NCBI GenBank assembly: GCA_028718045.1
Contig: JAQUMQ010000078.1
Span: 1-6,657 of the forward strand
Length of the DNA stretch: 6,657 nt
DNA from: Actinomycetota bacterium
Lineage (GTDB): Bacteria; Actinomycetota; Humimicrobiia; Humimicrobiales; Humimicrobiaceae
Reading direction: 5' to 3'
The translations under genes and the position numbers were made by a program. Below are positions 5,959 through 6,657 of this stretch, piece after piece (the first letter of the stretch is position 1; every line of letters begins with the position of its first letter). The notes beneath the pieces are model-generated. The model searched no databases and had not been told where the DNA came from. It was given only the letters and a program-made list of their open reading frames with translations.

Positions 5959-6324
5959 TCAATAATCAATGTGTATTTCTCCGCCAAAAACAAATAATAT
6001 ACGTATCCTGCTATTGTTTCCCGTTATTATTGTGTGTTCCGTATTTTTTGGGATATAGACAAAATCTCCCTTTTTTACATGATAAATCGTTCCTCCGGCT
6101 TCAACAATACCCTTGCCGGCAAGTACATATAACGATTCCTCGACATCGTGTGAATGCATAAGAGATGTTTTGTCTTTATCAAATTCTACGATTCCGAGAT
6201 TTAAATTTTGTGAATTAACCAAGCCTTGAGATCCAAATGCGAATCTTACCCATCTGTCCTGGAATATTTTTTTCTTTATTTCCTTTTCATTGAATTTTTT
6301 AGGCTTTAAATATTCGTTATCCAA
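5959..6324 (-). CDS. Small single-domain cupin protein
   Basis: A 121-residue soluble protein made of one cupin beta-barrel. Motif 1 is H57-S-H59-x3-E63-x6-G70 and motif 2 is G86-DFVYI-P92-KNTE-H97, giving the standard metal set H57, H59, E63 and H97. A divalent metal site is therefore expected. Residues 1-45 form an N-terminal arm with the segment DRWVRFAFGSQGLVNSQN, which probably packs against the barrel. Stand-alone cupins of this size include isomerases, dioxygenases, sugar- or auxin-binding-like proteins and regulators of nearby enzymes. The sequence does not decide among these, and the neighbours (an FNT transporter downstream on the same strand, an unknown gene divergently upstream) give no substrate. 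The start is a TTG: AGGAG lies 5 nt upstream, an in-frame TAG lies five codons upstream, and the next internal methionine (M56) would cut into the metal site. The cupin fold is firm; the function is unknown. Confidence 0.88.
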   Translation of the reverse strand: MDNEYLKPKKFNEKEIKKKIFQDRWVRFAFGSQGLVNSQNLNLGIVEFDKDKTSLMHSHDVEESLYVLAGKGIVEAGGTIYHVKKGDFVYIPKNTEHTIITGNNSRIRILFVFGGEIHIDY

Positions 6325-6329
6325 AATAG

Positions 6330-6334
6330 CTCCT
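6330..6334 (-). promoter_or_regulatory. Ribosome binding site supporting the TTG start of the cupin gene
   Basis: The minus strand reads AGGAG, CTATT, then TTG. With no in-frame ATG before residue 56 and a stop codon just upstream, this site fixes the TTG at 6322-6324 as the start. Confidence 0.7.
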
Positions 6335-6363
6335 AACTAAGTCCCAACTCTCATTTAAAATAA

Positions 6364-6393
6364 CTCATAAAAATAATTGATATATTTTATCAA
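6364..6393 (-). promoter_or_regulatory. Candidate cupin promoter with an overlapping TTGATA/TATCAA palindrome
   Basis: TTGATA (6377-6382) and TATCAA (6388-6393) form a perfect 6-bp inverted repeat with a 5-nt spacer. Read on the minus strand, its outer arm gives a TTGATA -35 box, followed 18 nt later by TATGAG (6364-6369, 4 of 6 matches to -10), predicting a leader of about 33 nt. The palindrome resembles an FNR-type box (TTGAT-N4-ATCAA), but its spacer is 7 nt by that definition, so I do not call it FNR. Confidence 0.28.
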
Positions 6394-6494
6394 AAAAGAA
6401 ACAAATATAATATTTTAATTATCGATGATTATATGAAAAGCGGAACGAATCGCAAAAGATGTAAAAAATATTTTATGTATTTAAATTATTTTAA

Positions 6495-6500
6495 TATACT
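6495..6500 (+). promoter_or_regulatory. Candidate -10 box for the right-edge gene
   Basis: TATACT (5 of 6 consensus) would place the transcription start near 6507, about 27 nt before the ATG at 6534. No convincing -35 box is found at 16-18 nt upstream. Confidence 0.25.
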
Positions 6501-6533
6501 TTATAAATCAGATATAGATTTAAGTGAGCTGGT

Positions 6534-6657
6534 ATGTCAAAGAATAAACCTGAAATATCGATATCGGGAGTTTTCAAAGATGCGGCACTGCTTTCTTTGA
6601 GAAGACCTTCCCAAGCTTTTTATGGCAATACCTTCGGAAGAAGAACAATTTGGAGGA
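6534..6657 (+). CDS. Unidentified protein, N-terminal 41 codons
   Basis: An ATG at 6534 opens a frame that stays open to the right edge, with an in-frame TGA three codons upstream, so this is the first usable start. The protein begins MSKNKPEISISGVFKDAALL and continues with an arginine-rich stretch (SLRRPSQAFYGNTFGRR). A partial ribosome binding site (GTGAG, 5 nt spacing) precedes the ATG, and a TATACT box lies at 6495-6500. No signal peptide or membrane helix appears in the visible part. I do not recognise the family. It is divergent from the cupin gene. Confidence 0.55.
   Translation, partial: MSKNKPEISISGVFKDAALLSLRRPSQAFYGNTFGRRTIWR

Noticed and set aside
6377..6393. FNR-type binding site
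   Set aside because: The half-sites TTGAT/ATCAA are separated by 7 nt rather than 4, so it does not meet the known consensus.
97..6533. CRISPR array, tRNA, rRNA or insertion sequence
   Set aside because: I looked in each gap and found no regularly spaced repeats, cloverleaf pattern, transposase or terminal inverted repeats with target duplications.

Overview
This is an AT-rich bacterial window with AT-rich intergenic gaps. Strong GGAGG-type ribosome binding sites appear where genes start, and at least two genes begin with TTG. The formate/nitrite transporter fits an anaerobic or fermentative bacterium. No marker gene (rRNA, tRNA, ribosomal protein) is present, so I cannot name a phylum. No tRNA, CRISPR array, transposase or prophage gene was seen.

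Layout from left to right. (1) Positions 1-96, minus: the first 32 codons of a Na+/phosphate cotransporter-like protein, running off the left edge and possibly translated from a leaderless mRNA. (2) 97-425: an AT-rich gap with that gene's candidate promoter and a nested inverted-repeat block rich in ATCGAT. (3) 426-1931, minus: a 501-residue protein joining an N-terminal HNH nuclease-type domain to a ParB/DGQHR-like domain, with a long C-terminal half I do not recognise. It stands alone behind its own strong ribosome binding site and is the most unusual gene here. (4) 1932-2359: a divergent promoter region with a perfect 11-bp inverted repeat straddling a TATAAT box. (5) 2360-4681, plus: a 773-residue polytopic membrane protein of the PTPS-related/GT-C-like type. 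(6) 4676-4718: a perfect 17-bp hairpin that overlaps this gene's stop codon and serves as a convergent terminator. (7) 4809-5666, minus: a FocA/NirC-family transporter whose true start is very probably an internal TTG, giving 285 residues. (8) 5667-5958: its leader and candidate promoter. (9) 5959-6324, minus: a small single-domain cupin starting with TTG. (10) 6325-6533: a divergent gap with a TTGATA/TATCAA palindrome. (11) 6534-6657, plus: the first 41 codons of an unidentified protein.

The genes do not form one pathway. Each appears to be its own transcription unit: two divergent pairs (HNH/membrane protein and cupin/3'-partial gene) and one convergent pair (membrane protein/FNT transporter). 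The membrane protein, the FNT transporter and the phosphate transporter are envelope functions. The HNH-ParB-like protein is the only candidate for genome defence or another DNA-directed role, and that assignment is inference. Promoter calls are pattern matches in very AT-rich DNA and are weak.
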